From the NCBI RefSeq assembly GCF_008831285.2, contig NC_045146.1, positions 13,159,289 through 13,223,288 on the forward strand: a stretch of 64,000 nucleotides of DNA. The letters are read 5' to 3'. The position numbers and the translations under genes are program-made. Below the pieces are notes generated by a model. It worked only from the letters and a program-made list of their open reading frames with translations. It had not been told where the DNA came from and made no database searches. The DNA is from Nymphaea colorata. Its lineage: Eukaryota; Streptophyta; Magnoliopsida; Nymphaeales; Nymphaeaceae. Positions within the stretch are counted from its first letter, which is position 1, and every line of letters begins with the position of its first letter. Below, one piece after another: positions 1 through 12,162 of the stretch.

Positions 1-76
1 TCAAAGGTTCAAAGGATCATGCTATAGAGCATCGCAGGAAGTACTACGACAGAAATGCTGAATGTTGAAGGCCTAC

Positions 77-3000
77 CTCAATCATAAGGGGATGGCGCAT
101 TAACAAGATGCTGCTAAGGTCATCCCCATCCTTAAGCATCTTTGAACAGTTTGGGCATCCTATGAAATGAAGTAACAGTAGCCAAGTTGCCTCGTCTTTG
201 ATGCCCAAATTCCAAAGCAAATCTTTCCTTGAGATTATACCATATCTTAACTTATCTGGTGGAAGAAAATTCTCTCGTGCAACTGTCACTAGCTTGGAGA
301 AAAAAGATTCATATCGTTGAAATTCAGCACGTCTACATGAAATGTTTGGACCATTCCCTCCAGTTCCAGCTCCAACTGAAGAATTATTCATACTTGTGAA
401 TGTGAACTCGTCGAGCCAATCATTTCCATTTTGCCCATTTGCGACCCCACAGGTTAGCGGAGCATTGTTTGACCCCTGTGTTTGAGCCAAAAGAAACCTG
501 GTATCAGGATTTTCATCACCTTACCTATGCCCTCATATTTCTGGACACAACTCAGTGTCATTGAGATGCAGTGTTCAAAGTTAAAACAACCAAACACCTT
601 CTGCTCTTCCCTTCCAGTGAATACATTTGTTATATGCTGATCTCCATCAGTATCTTCACTCGACATTAGTGCTGAAGAAAGAAAGAATTGTCTTATGTTA
701 AAGCCAAAAACAACTAAAGATTTGTTTTTCAAGAAAATGCTTACATGTTTCCATGCTTAATCATTTACCGCCATGAGATGTTTTACTATGATCCTGTAGT
801 AGACACCATCTTTCACTTCATTTAGAAAATGGACTACTACAACATTGATTAATGCATACAGGAACAATAAAGGCCTCCCAAAATCAACCACGAATTTGAC
901 CATTACTACCAAACATTGAGGAGCATTTTCAGTGTAGGTAGAGTTCTTAGAATTGCATTCTTATCTGCAAGAAGTTGTCTATGAATAAATTCAATAGTTA
1001 TTGCACTTGGTACTCCAATGATATAATTTTAGCATTTCCAATTACCAGTATGTCTACAAATACATGCTTCGTTGCTTACATTTGTGTATGCCTATGTAGA
1101 CAAAGACAGCATACACATAGATATTAATGAAATCAACTACATCTATTGACGGACCTCATGAACAACATGGAGGACTTAATGGAGATGGACTTTTAGATCA
1201 TGCAGGTTGTAACATGCATGCAGGTCTTTCAAGAGATTTCAAAAATCAATACTGACATCTCCAAGGTATGTTCCCTTAAAAGTTAAAAAAAAAAATGAAC
1301 AGCATTTGTATATGTTCAGCCTGGGTTAATAGTTAATACAGCTCCCAGTTACCATTTTCATGGCAAACATTGAAGATAAAAGTATAGATATACAAGAAAA
1401 GCCAGAAGTTGCTTAAACTAGGGATGAAACAAAAAAAAGAAATTGCACTTACGAAAGCTTGACAAATTTCTTAGACCAGTTCCCCTTTCATCAGACAGAC
1501 CAGCCTGCTGTTTTGCCAGCAACATTTGTGTCCACCCACAGAACTCAAAGAGAAGAACTGCTTTATCAGTTGATTGGAGAAATGCTTGCAGTTCATTAAC
1601 AGTATTCAACTGTCTAAACGGTGGTTCAGCAGGAGGAAGCAACATAAGATGGTAAGCAGACATCAGTAGACTCCAAGCCCGAAGTCTCCCTTGATATTTG
1701 AATGCCACAGAATGGTGATAACAAATGAATGATATTCCCTTGGCTGCACCAAGAAGATCAGCCAACGTCTTTTCAGTATTTCTGTAAACAAACATCAACT
1801 TTAGTTGGCTGAACTTTTCATGCTTTTGTGTTGCTATCTGTCTTATCTCCGCCATAAGTGTTCGGGACTCGCCAGACCCTGAAACAGTCAATATTCTGTT
1901 TAAAAGCTTTTGAGACAAAGAAGATGAAACCATTGAAACAGCAGCACCTCAACAATGAACGTATAACCACAATAAAGACATAGTTTAACACTTCTGAAAG
2001 CTCCCAACGCTGGTCATAGTAGGACCAACCAAGTTCTGTTCCACAAACTTCTATGGAGGACAACACTACCGGTACTCTAACAGTATTATATGACCACCAC
2101 AAGTTCCTAACAGTTGAAAAATAGGATTGTTCTTTCTGGCAGTGTCATCATATTGTTATGAGACTCACGACTGCAGACTGAGAAAAGAAAAATGGATTAG
2201 GATCACAGGAACGTCAACAATCTCAAACTTCTTCCGTGAAATTTGGATCTTCAAACAAACAACCTGTGACAGTAACACAAGTTCTAAAACTGAAATCTCT
2301 ATTTGAAAACGATCGAGATGGTTTCAACGTCTAGAAGACTAAACTAAGCTCATGTGTAAGCCTAGGTTACAGCCTTTTTTCTTCTTACTTTCTTAGGATA
2401 CAGTTATCAGCAGACAAAGAATACAACAGGCCAACATCCTCTGAATAGTCAATCTGCTTGTGCGGAAAGACAATATGACAGAACTATTTTTCCATCTAAA
2501 GCTGATGAGACCTTTTGGCCCTAGCAGACGAAGTTCTAGAAATAACAATTCTTTATTAATGGTTGTAGGATGATGACGATCACACTGCTGACTACATCAT
2601 GATCCAGTACAAAACGTTCAACACACTGAGACGTGCGCAAGCATGAGCCACACTAAAACCAAGCTTACTTTTGCTCAAATTATAATTCTAGAAGAATGTG
2701 AATGTGCGCGTAAAGAAGATATCCAAGACACATATTCGAGAACTACGGAGTTCTACATCAAAGACGAAATTCATCCGAAAACCATCCGGACAATAGAAGA
2801 CGGAGATAGGTATCTGATCCCCCACCATGCTGGGTGGTAGATCGTTCGAACTAAAGACTCCATCAAGAAAAAAACTGAAAAAGTTATAAAAATACTCCAA
2901 GAACTGTACGGAAAGCTCTCCACCTTGATTCGCATCCTTCCCGCACTAGCATCGTTCAGATATCGTGAACAAACATTAAAAGATTAAAAAGGAAAACAGA

Positions 3001-3208
3001 ACTCTGCTCTTAACTCACAGGGAACGGTGACCAGGAGGAGGACATGGGGGTGGGCTCGGATCTCCGAAGAGAAGTTGCTCCTCGAGAGAGGCTGCCACTC
3101 GAAGCTAGAAAAGGAGTTGGGGACGGCTTCCCCGGCAGTGAACGGCAAGATCGCCGCCAAGAAGACGACGATTGCCGCCATGAGCGCGGCAAAATCTCCC
3201 GATCCCAT
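77..3208 (-). CDS. Thioredoxin-fold secretory protein, 5' part (3' end outside window)
   Basis: Partial gene, read right to left. Exons are 3019-3208, 1453-1878, 525-671 (or 520-671) and 77-475; the last ends at a GTAGGC donor, so the gene continues off the left edge. About 387 residues are visible. The protein starts MGSGDFAAL and has a hydrophobic signal-peptide-like stretch at residues 8-27. A thioredoxin-like segment follows, in which the usual CxxC is replaced by PWSGES (about 63-68). A second segment has LLFEFCGWTQ (about 173-181), and the last exon carries a CPNC motif (FIGCPNCSKML). The pattern suggests a multi-domain, ER-directed protein with degenerate thioredoxin folds. Its exact role is unknown to me. 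Exon 1 to exon 2 joins in phase as VTVP-WSGESRTLM. The ATG at 3208 is preferred over 3253 because a TATA box at 3264-3270 would place the cap site near 3235. The exon 3/4 junction is uncertain (see findings). Confidence 0.75.
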
Positions 3209-3263
3209 TTTGAGAACCCTAGAGAGAGAAAGAGAAGGACGGACAGTGGGCATGGTCCGGCAA

Positions 3264-3270
3264 ATTTATA
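3264..3270 (-). promoter_or_regulatory. TATA box of the thioredoxin-fold gene
   Basis: On the minus strand this reads TATAAAT within CTATAAATTTG, 56 bases upstream of the ATG at 3208. A cap site about 30 bases downstream would fall near 3235. The in-frame ATG at 3253 would then lie outside the transcript, which supports the shorter start. The call rests on motif and spacing only. Confidence 0.5.
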
Positions 3271-4410
3271 GGTGACTCCAGTGCCCCACCCTCCTGACTC
3301 CCTGCCCGGCGGGAAAAAGCGCTGCAAAGGTGTTAGTGCGGTGGGACCGGGCGAAACGTAGGGAACGCTCCTCGTTGAGCCGAGCGGGCCAGTCGGTCAC
3401 CTGACGGGTCCTGCATAAGCCCGTTGGCTCATGCGAGCTTGAACCCAGTCCCCCTCTCCCCCCAGGCTCGAGACTACACGCGTCGCAGCTTGATTTTACT
3501 GTGGTGGGCATCAGCATCAATGCTACCCATGGATGACTTTTTGATTTTACTCTTCCTAATGCTTTACAAACTCCAGATGACAATGTCAAGTTCGGACATC
3601 TAAAGAGGTGTTTGCTCTTCTAACAATGCTAGGGGACATAAACATAAATTGATGATCTATCAAGTAAGCATGGTGGGCTCACCCTCAATTTAAAAAAAAA
3701 AAAGTTACATGTTAATTTTAGAAAATTTTACTTGTTTTATATAAAAATTTTGAAAAATGATATTTTCGATAGAAAAGAGAGTATCAGAGATATTTTGGAT
3801 TTTGGTGGGGTGCAGATAATCAGCTTCGGCGGCCTGTAAAACCCGTCACAAAGGCACTGTGTGTGTGTGTTTTTCCTGGCCAACAAAGCCAGAAAAAGAG
3901 TGAGAGAGAGATGTCAAGGGTTCCACCTGGTGAAAGAGAGGGGAAGGAGAGATCCAAAGTGCTTATTTTGCATATCAGATATGCAATTGAAGTACCCCAG
4001 GTCTTAAAACCATCAGAGGAGCCGAATCGCCCCGGTTCTAAGATCCAATGCCATCTCATTGCTGGAGAAAACTGTTGATCTTAAAGCTTTCTCCCTATGG
4101 GACTAATCAGGAAGAACCCGTATGGAGAATTTTGATTATTGGTGTCTTCAGATGGCAGATCCATACATGTGGTTCTATTTAGATATGAATCCTACCCGAT
4201 TTCAAGAGTCGGATCAAACCTAGTGCTTGAACAGCACAATTGGTAGCCGAAACTCGCTTTCTTTACTTAACCAATGTAGCAGTTACCACAATCCGGGACA
4301 GCAGTTCACCACCAAGTTGGGAGTTCTCGTTGCAGGTCCAGGTTCCAGCACCCTCACACCAAATGTTGTTTCATATGCCTTTCTACATAAGAAAAAGTTC
4401 CACACTGAAT

Positions 4411-4650
4411 GCAAAAAAGAATTCTTCATTGATAAACTTCCGTAAGTTTTTTTTATTTTTTCTGGCAGTTAAACAAGGCCGTAAGAAACAGGTAAAGAGA
4501 GTGGCAGAAAGCTTTCCAGAAACGTTCCATCAGAATGGAATGCAAAAAGAATTCTTCATTGATAAACTTCCGTAAGATTTTCCTTTTTGGCAATTAAACA
4601 AGGTTATAAGAAACAGGTAAAGAGAGTGGCTGAAAGTTTTTTCCGGCCAC
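4411..4650. repeat. Tandem duplication, period 130 bp
   Basis: The stretch starting GCAAAAAAGAATTCTTCATT at 4411 recurs at 4541 almost unchanged through ATTGATAAACTTCCGTAAG. It then continues with recognisable AAACAAGG, AGAAACAGGTAAAGAGAGTGGC and GAAAG blocks in both copies. The second copy fades near 4650. Point differences and small indels between copies show the duplication is not brand new. Confidence 0.85.
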
Positions 4651-4824
4651 CGGTCTTCTTGAACCCGTATTCTACGTTCGGGCTCCGTGGGCAAGTGTCT
4701 CATTGCCTGAGCCTTATGCGGCTGCACCGTAAAACTTAACATAACGATCAAACGGGGTTGTGATCAGAGGAACAATTTAGCATTTGGTTGATCGAAACTG
4801 AATATAATGAACCATAGACATCCA

Positions 4825-4830
4825 TTTATT
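4825..4830 (-). promoter_or_regulatory. Possible polyadenylation signal of the Rab5 gene
   Basis: On the minus strand this reads AATAAA (AATAAATGG), about 75 bases past the stop codon of the Rab5 gene. Position and sequence fit a near-upstream poly(A) element, but plant signals are loose and no transcript evidence is available. Confidence 0.35.
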
Positions 4831-4905
4831 GAAACCTTTTGTTTTAAACATGAATGTACAAGCAACAATGATACTAAAGTCGACTCACTAATTGATTATT
4901 AGTGA

Positions 4906-7429
4906 TCAGGAACAGCAGGAATATCCACTTGCCCTTTCGTAAGATTTGTCAACAAAGACCATTCGTCCTGGTGCCTGTAGTGGTTCTGCGTTTGGTAAAC
5001 TCTTAGCTGCAAAGAGATTCAAAACATGAGTTACATGAATCTAGAAATCTCCTCTTGTTTAAACTCCAGTCTTGCCAATATCTCCATGACCCATCTATTA
5101 TTGTCTTTTTTTGATCCAAGAGTGGCTTCTCTGTCGAGGGCTTAACTCTTTTCTTAGTGTCATGGTTGCTTGCAAAACTATGAGAATGTGTGGAAATTAT
5201 TATTAGTTGTAGATTATCAGTAATGGAAATTTACCTATCTCTTGGAACAACTCATTAACACCTTGCGCTGTCTTTGCTGATGTTTGAATGAAAAGGAGAC
5301 CGGCTTCAGTCGCATATGCATGAGCCACCTACGACAAGGGAATAGTACTTAATAAACCAATCCATTTAGGGTCACATAAAAACATTCAATGTACAGAAAA
5401 AAGAAAAAAAATATATCTGCAACACCTGGTGATTTTATTTTTAGGTAACTTGCTTCTTGAAGAATGTTCAAATCAAAATGGTGCTGAATCTCAAAATTGC
5501 TTACTGAGCTGACCATGTTACTGTGTGCGTGCATGCGTGTGTGTTTGTGTGTTCAAAAGACTAAATACCTCAACATGTGTCTATTTTATTCATGATCATT
5601 GGAGTTGTATATCTTCATATGCTTTTAATTGCTTTGAGGAAGAAATGTCCTGTGAACGCCATTTTAAAGTCATAACAGAAAGAAATTAAGAAAATTTAAT
5701 TGACTACTACTTTACACAGGATTGTGCAATTATCTGATATACATTTAAAATTTGACAGAGTCAAGTACAGAAGGAAAGATGAACTGCTTCCTGTTTCCTA
5801 GCTTGCAGGGACTACCTGAACCATTATCCAAAAACAGAAAAAAGGAAGCCACTGGAAGGGCGTTCATGGTGCATACCTCTTCCTTTATTTGTCTCTTCTC
5901 TTCCAGATCAACTTTATTTCCTGCAAATGCAACTACCATATTTGGGTTTCCTGCTAAAACAGCCACCATTAATTCTTTTAATTAACCTAAATACACTGAA
6001 TTTAATTCAAACAAATAGCAGTAACATGTTTATAACTTGGAGTCTTCATTGATCAGTTACCTTGTTGACGAAGTTCTTCCACCCATTTCTTAGCGCGATC
6101 GAATGAATCCTACAAACAAGAAACAACAAAGAATATCATAGAACTGTTGTTTTCCAGCAACCTTGTCTGTGTCGCTAAGAGGTTATGTCCAAATTGGACC
6201 CTTGTTTTGAGAAAGAAAAACTCTTATGCCCCCTTGAAATTTCTTCTCTCCGGTTTCACTCATTCATTAGAACAATCTAGACAAGAAAATGTATATTTTC
6301 TGCAACAAAAAAGAAAAGAATGAAACGAAAGAGATCTTACAGGGTTGGTAATGTCATAAACCACGACTGCAGCAGCGGCACCACGATAGTACATGGGAGC
6401 AAGACTATGGTATCTTTCTTGCCCTGCTGTATCCCATATCTCAAATTTCACAGACCTTCCTTCCAATGCTACAGTCTGAGTGAAAAATGCTGCACCAATC
6501 GTTGATTCCTGTTTTGCCAATGTCCTTTCATCATTATAAGGCAAAGACCACATGGGTACACACAACTTAATGTAGAAATAAAGTGGTGTTTTTCATGTAG
6601 AAATTAATAATATTCGTTTTAATTATTTTATAAAATCCAATGCACACATTACAAGTTTATAACCTTTTTATTCATAACATTTGAATATTCCAAGTACATC
6701 TAAGTAATTAGATGGACAAAAAAGGGCTCTGAGATTACTAAAAGGCATTCTATAGAATGCTTGTCACTTGTTTGCCTAAATGTGTGCATTTGTGTGTGGT
6801 CTCAATGGATTGCCTCTAACAAAATCGACCCAGTATATTAATTTGTTCGTGAAGAAAGAACCTGGAATTCATAAAATTGTCCCTTCACAAATCTCAACAC
6901 AAGGCTTGATTTTCCTGTTCCCATGTCCCCAAGCAGCACCTGAAGATCAAATAGCTCAAATTAAATTGAAGTTTTGATAGCTGAAAGCTCAAACCGACAG
7001 AAAAAAAATTGAACGTATAACAAGTCGCAAGCAAGAAAAACAACTTGAAAGTTGAAACTGGCCAAAGGGAATGAGAGATTTGGGCAGAGGAAGCTCTAAT
7101 TAATCATGTAGTTCTGCTTGAACAGACTAACAGTAAAAAAATGACGAGTTATATGAATAGCTTCTCGTTGAAACGAGACAGGAGCCATTCCGAGCTCCCC
7201 CATTTGGGCAGTTTCTGTTTTTCTTTTTCTGCAACTCCGTTTGAATTGGAAAAATCTTGGAAACAATCGGCTCAAACGATTGGTAAATTTTGACAGGAAG
7301 CTTTATTATATGAAGAGCCACTTCTTCTCATCCAAAACAATTCTTGATAAGCACATAATCAGAAGGCAAGAAAAGAACGATGAGTCTTACTAGCTTTGCT
7401 TGAGTATGAGTGCTGCCTGCAGTCGCCAT
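4906..7429 (-). CDS. RABF2: Rab5-type small GTPase (RABF2 class)
   Basis: Complete gene of 7 exons: 7391-7429, 6862-6939, 6341-6508, 6061-6109, 5877-5950, 5235-5328 and 4906-5006. The joined frame is 603 nt, 200 aa plus stop. The G motifs are GDMGTGKSS (17-25), the switch I threonine in ESTIGAAF (40-47), WDTAGQE (64-70), NKVD (123-126) and TSAK (152-155). The effector region [15 protein letters not shown] is typical of Rab5. The C terminus ends YSCCS, a double-cysteine geranylgeranylation site. It lacks the N-terminal acylation sequence of the plant-unique ARA6/RABF1 type, so it is the conventional RHA1/ARA7-like class. That class governs early and late endosome fusion and vacuolar sorting. 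Every junction fits in phase. The donor after exon 2 is a weak GTTCTT. Which paralogue it is cannot be told. Confidence 0.93.
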
Positions 7430-7649
7430 TTTCTCGAGCCAAGAATGATCTGCAGTTGCCTTAACAGGAGAAAAACCAGATAGTGGAACCGAGAGAGCTA
7501 GGAACCTGAAGAGGCCGTAGCTGACGATCAAGAGAAAACAGATTAATGAGATTTGCTCTCTTCTGGTCTTGAGGCATTGAGGCAGAGGGGAAGGAATGGT
7601 AGTTGATTGAATGGTAGGTCTAAGTGCCTGTGATGAGCAAGAAAGCTCC

Positions 7650-7670
7650 GTTTTATGACCGTGTCACGTG
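7650..7670 (-). promoter_or_regulatory. Putative Rab5 gene promoter elements (TATA-like and G-box)
   Basis: On the minus strand a CATAAAAC TATA-like motif (7650-7657) lies 221 bases upstream of the Rab5 ATG. A palindromic CACGTG G-box (7665-7670) sits directly behind it. Spacing implies a leader of about 190-200 nt. Motif evidence only. Confidence 0.3.
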
Positions 7671-8526
7671 TAAACGTGCGAATGAGAAGATGGTTATCAG
7701 TTTGTGACTAGTTGTTGTCCAGCATGCAGAGACATATGATTTTCCCGTAACAATTGGATCAAACAGGGATGTTAATCGATCGATTGGGTCTTTTATCATA
7801 TTCAATTGATCAGTAAGAATGGAAAAAATTTATGTCGCAACTCGAATTATTCATTTACAATCCAAATTCAATCTAAACCGGTTTTTAAAGAGTTGTTTGA
7901 CAAAAGTAAAAACTTTGTTACCATTATGTGAATCTGCTCTAAAAAAATTATGCACAATCATAAGACATTCTAACAAGTGTTCTACTAATCCATTCATTTT
8001 TTGGACAGATTTAATAAACGGTAACAATATATTACTATTATCAATATTATCAAACAGCCACTCATATATGAATCAAACTGTTGTCATTTAAATGTACAAT
8101 AGAATTCAAGCACATTGTTCATGAGTTTGGTATCCTTAAGAAGAGAGGATTCGTGGGCTATGGAAGCATTTTATTTATTCTATATAAAAAATAATATTTT
8201 GGCCCCTATCAAAATTTTGAAATTATATTCTGGCTCCTCAGTTCGTCACACACATATATGCACTAACATATTCACTGGGGTATTGGTCAGTAAGGCAATG
8301 TGTGAACTCACACGGACCCACAAAATATATGTATTTTTATATTGACCTTTCAAAACAATTTTGTAGGCTTCCTTAATTAAAAATTTTTAATTCTGCCCCT
8401 ATATTTATAAGATACCATGGACATCCTCGTTATTTCACACCTCCATTTTTGCATGCATGGAGAAGAATTTTTTGTGCATGGAAACGACTTTTTTCATGCA
8501 CAGGGTGCTGCCTGTAACCTGCTAGG

Positions 8527-8725
8527 CAGGGGCGAAGCCAGAAATTTTTTATGAGTGGGGCCGAATTAAAGTTTTGTAAGTTTTGATACGAACTGAAATA
8601 TCATTTTTCAAAATTTTTATATATAGCAAGTAAAATGTTCTAAAATTTACATATAAATTTAAAAAATAAAAATAAAAATTGAGGTGGGCCAGGGTCCATG
8701 CGGACATCCCTGCCTAGCGCCCCTG
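8527..8725. mobile_element. hAT-like MITE with perfect 8-bp target duplication
   Basis: The element begins CAGGGGCGAAGCCAG and ends CTAGCGCCCCTG, so its ends are inverted copies over CAGGGGCG. It is flanked on both sides by CTGCTAGG (8519-8526 and 8726-8733), an identical 8-bp direct repeat as made by hAT transposases. It is 199 bp long, AT-rich inside and has no coding capacity. CAGNGGCGNAGC-type termini are common in plant hAT-derived miniature elements. Confidence 0.85.
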
Positions 8726-8797
8726 CTGCTAGGGGCTTAGTGTGACAAACAATCCATGTCCGCATATCCACTTTGAACAAGTGACTCTTTTTCGACC

Positions 8798-8913
8798 GTC
8801 TGTGCAAACATGGTGTGAAATGAACGCAAACAAATGTCAAGTTGGGCAAAAAAAGGTCTGTGCAAACATGGTGTGAAATGAATGCAAACAAATGTCAAGT
8901 TGGGCAAAAGAAG
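8798..8913. repeat. Tandem duplication, period 58 bp, with a third partial copy
   Basis: GTCTGTGCAAACATGGTGTG starts at 8798 and again at 8856. Both copies run through CAAACAAATGTCAAGTTGGGC with only a few substitutions. A diverged partial third copy (ATGGTGTGAAATGGATGCAA and onward) lies at about 9004-9045. It sits directly beside the MITE at 8527-8725. Confidence 0.85.
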
Positions 8914-9106
8914 GGTTGGTGCATATGACCTGCTTGGGGCATAGAGTGATAAGCAATCCATGGTTGCATTTCCTCTTTCACACCTAGACAAATGAGCTCA
9001 AAGATGGTGTGAAATGGATGCAAACAAATGTCAAGTTAGGCGAAAATTTTAGGCGCAGTCATGTGGCATGTTTGTTTCAGCTTAAAATCAGGGAAAATGT
9101 TGGGCT

Positions 9107-9173
9107 GAAAAGAAAGTCCAATACTTCCACACGAAATTATGAAAAGAAAGTCCAATACTTCCACACGAAATTA
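9107..9173. repeat. Tandem duplication, period 34 bp
   Basis: GAAAAGAAAGTCCAATACTT followed by CCACACGAAATTA occurs at 9107 and again, identical, at 9141. The lack of differences suggests a recent event. Confidence 0.85.
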
Positions 9174-9256
9174 AGACGCTAGCAAGAGAGTTCATCCCGT
9201 TAAGGCTTTTGTTTCTTTTGTTCATTCTTTATTTTTTCTACTTTTCTGTTTTTAAT

Positions 9257-9397
9257 GGAAGGGGGTAATTCTATTTTTCAAAACTTTTACAAACGGCGAA
9301 CAAATTTTTTTTATAAGATTCAATAGCTGAATTTTAAATTTCTAAAACTTAACGGGGGCCGTGGCCTCTGCCCAGCCCCCTCCCTCCGCCAGTGTCA
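9257..9397. mobile_element. Truncated hAT-like MITE remnant (tentative)
   Basis: The right part reads GGGGGCCGTGGCCTCTGCCC followed by AGCCCCCTCCCTCCGCCAGTG, which resembles the CTCCGCCACTG end of plant hAT-like MITEs. An AT-rich core precedes it. The left terminus seems lost, and the left side starts at GGAAGGGGGTAATTC. No target duplication can be assigned. Low-confidence call from similarity of ends. Confidence 0.35.
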
Positions 9398-10980
9398 GAA
9401 TTTTATGTTAATGCTTGATATATTTGATTGTTTAAATGGGCTTCAAAAAATTAAAGATATTGAATTAGTGTTTGACCCACTCCTGGGTTCAGGCTCTTAG
9501 TTCGGCGGATCCCAACCCGCCCCCTAATAGTTTCAGTTCGAACGTTACAAGTGCTCTTCCAGCCAAAGTTTCTAGCTAGCTTCCGTAATGCCCTTCGCCC
9601 CAGCTGGTGTATTACATCACTAACTCAGAGGATATAAAATAATTTGGCTGAGGAAGACTTCCACGGTCTACATTTGCTTGTCAAATGGTTTGACGTAAGA
9701 TCGGGTGATCTTAAAATCATGAATTAAAAGTCTGGGAATCTTTAATCCATAAAGTCAAAGAGAGGCAAGGGAAAGAGCTATATGACCCTTTCATCTTTGT
9801 CGACGTCGATCTTATTTCTTGCTTCCTTTGGGATAACACATCAATACTTTTATATGATTGATTACTTGGAGTTACATATATCCTCCGAGATTATGCCAAA
9901 GATGTCCCGGAATCTACATTTATCCCTGTCATTAAGTAAACCTTTTCAAATCCATATATTTTTTAATACGTCCATGACAACAAGGCGCTAGGCACTGATG
10001 AAAATCGCTTACTCAACTAAAAAAATGCAATATTCCTTCAATAATAAAGTAAGGAGACTGATCTCTCAGTAGCATTGCATCGGAACTAAAAGTTAAGTGT
10101 ATATATACATCAAAATGAAAAGTATAAATCCCATACGTTCACATATATGTCAGCATATGAAATTTGATTCCGTCAACCCCAAGTTAATTTTCTGGTTCGA
10201 ACATACAGGAAGCCAGCAAAAGATGATATCATATTTCATAATTCATCGTAATCACATTTATCTGTCATTGCGCAGCGCCATCGTCATCACATTTATCAAA
10301 CTTTACAAGTTGTAATTCCATGTCAAGTGATATTAGAGTTGCATTTTCATTATAAGTAACAAGTAACACTCTTGCTTTAAAATAAAAGTACAAAATGTCG
10401 TTATCAAACATGATCTGTCTACCTTTTAAATGCAAGCAACGTATGACATGATGCAACTTAGTTACTTGCTTTATATTGATATTCCCAAAGTTTTTACATG
10501 GTCGCGACTTAGATTCCCTCTCCTTATCGTGATGAACGCAAACTATGATGTTCATTAAAAGGAAGCGTGACGCCTGGATATTGCTTGATTATGTTTCTTA
10601 GTTTTTTATCTGCACTTCATATTAAAGATAAAAACGGCGGTTTGCCAGATATTATTACTTAATGAAGATTAGACATTGACAAGCTAGAGCTATCCTAAAA
10701 TCAATTGTTTGTTTGTGTGTGTGGGAGAGAGTGTGTGTTTGTATATACTAAAGAATTGTCAATTCTAAGGACATGAGACAATGGAAATTAATATATAGCG
10801 TGAATCATCCAAGCCGTCAATCCTGAGGACATGAGATGATTGAGATTGAGCTGTAAGTATATAAGTCAAATTGTTTTTTCAAGAGCCGAAAATACAACTC
10901 AGATGAGACAAAGGGTTTCATTTAAGCAAACTCATTCGTTTCTTTTTTTTTTCTCCTCTCTTTAAAGGATATTTTTGACT

Positions 10981-11203
10981 TATATATTTGCAACTTAATC
11001 TCTATCTTAATATCTTTTCAAAATCGACAACTGAGATGATTTACATTAAAAACTTTAGTATATGAGGATCTGATAGCTACCCAGGTGAACATACCTCCTT
11101 AACCTCCATATATATTTGTAACTTAATCTCTATCATAATATCTTTTCAAAATCGACAACTCAGGTGATTTACATTAAAAACTTTAGTATATGAGGATCTG
11201 ATA
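10981..11203. repeat. Tandem duplication, period about 128 bp
   Basis: The block from TATATATTTG to TATGAGGATCTGATA at 10981-11074 recurs at about 11109-11203. Both copies share CTTAATCTCTATC, ATATCTTTTCAAAATCGACA and TTACATTAAAAACTTTAGTA. Differences are few. A shorter repeat of the same style (CAATYCT-AGGACATGAGA) lies at about 10757-10850. Confidence 0.8.
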
Positions 11204-12162
11204 CCAAAGCAGAAAAGAAAGGCATTCGAAAGTTCATGAAAGTTACGCAGCTGATAGCAACACCAATAAAAGCCTGCCCGTTTGTCTTAAGCCAGTAGCA
11301 TGAGTATCGATTCCTATAAATTCAACCGTATGTTTAGCTTTGACAAATAAGATGAAAAAGTTAGCATGGAATCTTCCTTTACAGGATCGCTTGAGAATGT
11401 ATTTGAACTCCCAATGTATGTGGATTCGTTAAAAAGAAGCTTTGTCTCGGAGCCTAGACCTTTCGAAAGGTATCAACTTTTAATGTTTTTGAAATTTGGT
11501 CGCCTGTTCACTAGGTCTAGCACCACGTATTAAATGCCTGGAAGCATAGGAACTTGGTTGCGGTTTTCGGGTTGCCAAACACGGCTCGCGATGGAACATC
11601 CAAAATCGTGAACTCTGCATCGATGTGTGTGCCAAACAGGTCCACCAAAGATTTCCAAGTAGAAATGGAGAACACGACACATCTTCTTCTCCTAAAATAT
11701 TTGGCTTGTGCTTAGTTTAATTTATGATGCATTGTTTGGTAGCAAAAACACTTTCTGAGTGTTCATAAATCTACTTCAAAGATTGTGACAGATTTTTTTG
11801 AACTTGTTTAGTTTTTGGGACAGATTTATATGTCACTCACTCGCAAAACAAAATGTCTCCGCAACGAAACAACCTCTAAATTTCCTTTTATTGGTAAACT
11901 TTGAACAAGGTGTACTAGCAAAGCATGAAAAATAAAACATATAGTCGCAAATCTGGACTGTTTTTTTGGCTCCATTAATCGAGCCAAAACGATACGGCTG
12001 TATGGGGACAGGGTCCTTTTCAGACTAAGCTAGGCAGCTTACGTCTATATCTGATCTACTAATGGCAGCCTAAAATATGGAAACAGCCAAAATAGTGACG
12101 AAGGAACACAGGTAGCTGCAATTTTCAAATTCACTTTGCTTGTAAAATCCCGGTGACTGGTG

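Larger units (their letters stand above)
3271..4905. other. Intergenic: promoter of gene 1 and 3' flank of the Rab5 gene
   Basis: No supported gene. The first few hundred bases upstream of gene 1 are GC-richer than the rest and are probably promoter. A short TG run lies near 3859-3871. A 130-bp tandem duplication occupies 4411-4650. The right end is the 3' untranslated region of the Rab5 gene. Open frames here are short and show no recognisable domain. Confidence 0.6.

Noticed and set aside
3206-3253. Upstream in-frame ATG at 3253 as the start of the thioredoxin-fold protein
   Set aside because: It lies only 11 bases from the TATA box, upstream of the expected cap site; the ATG at 3208 gives a better signal peptide.
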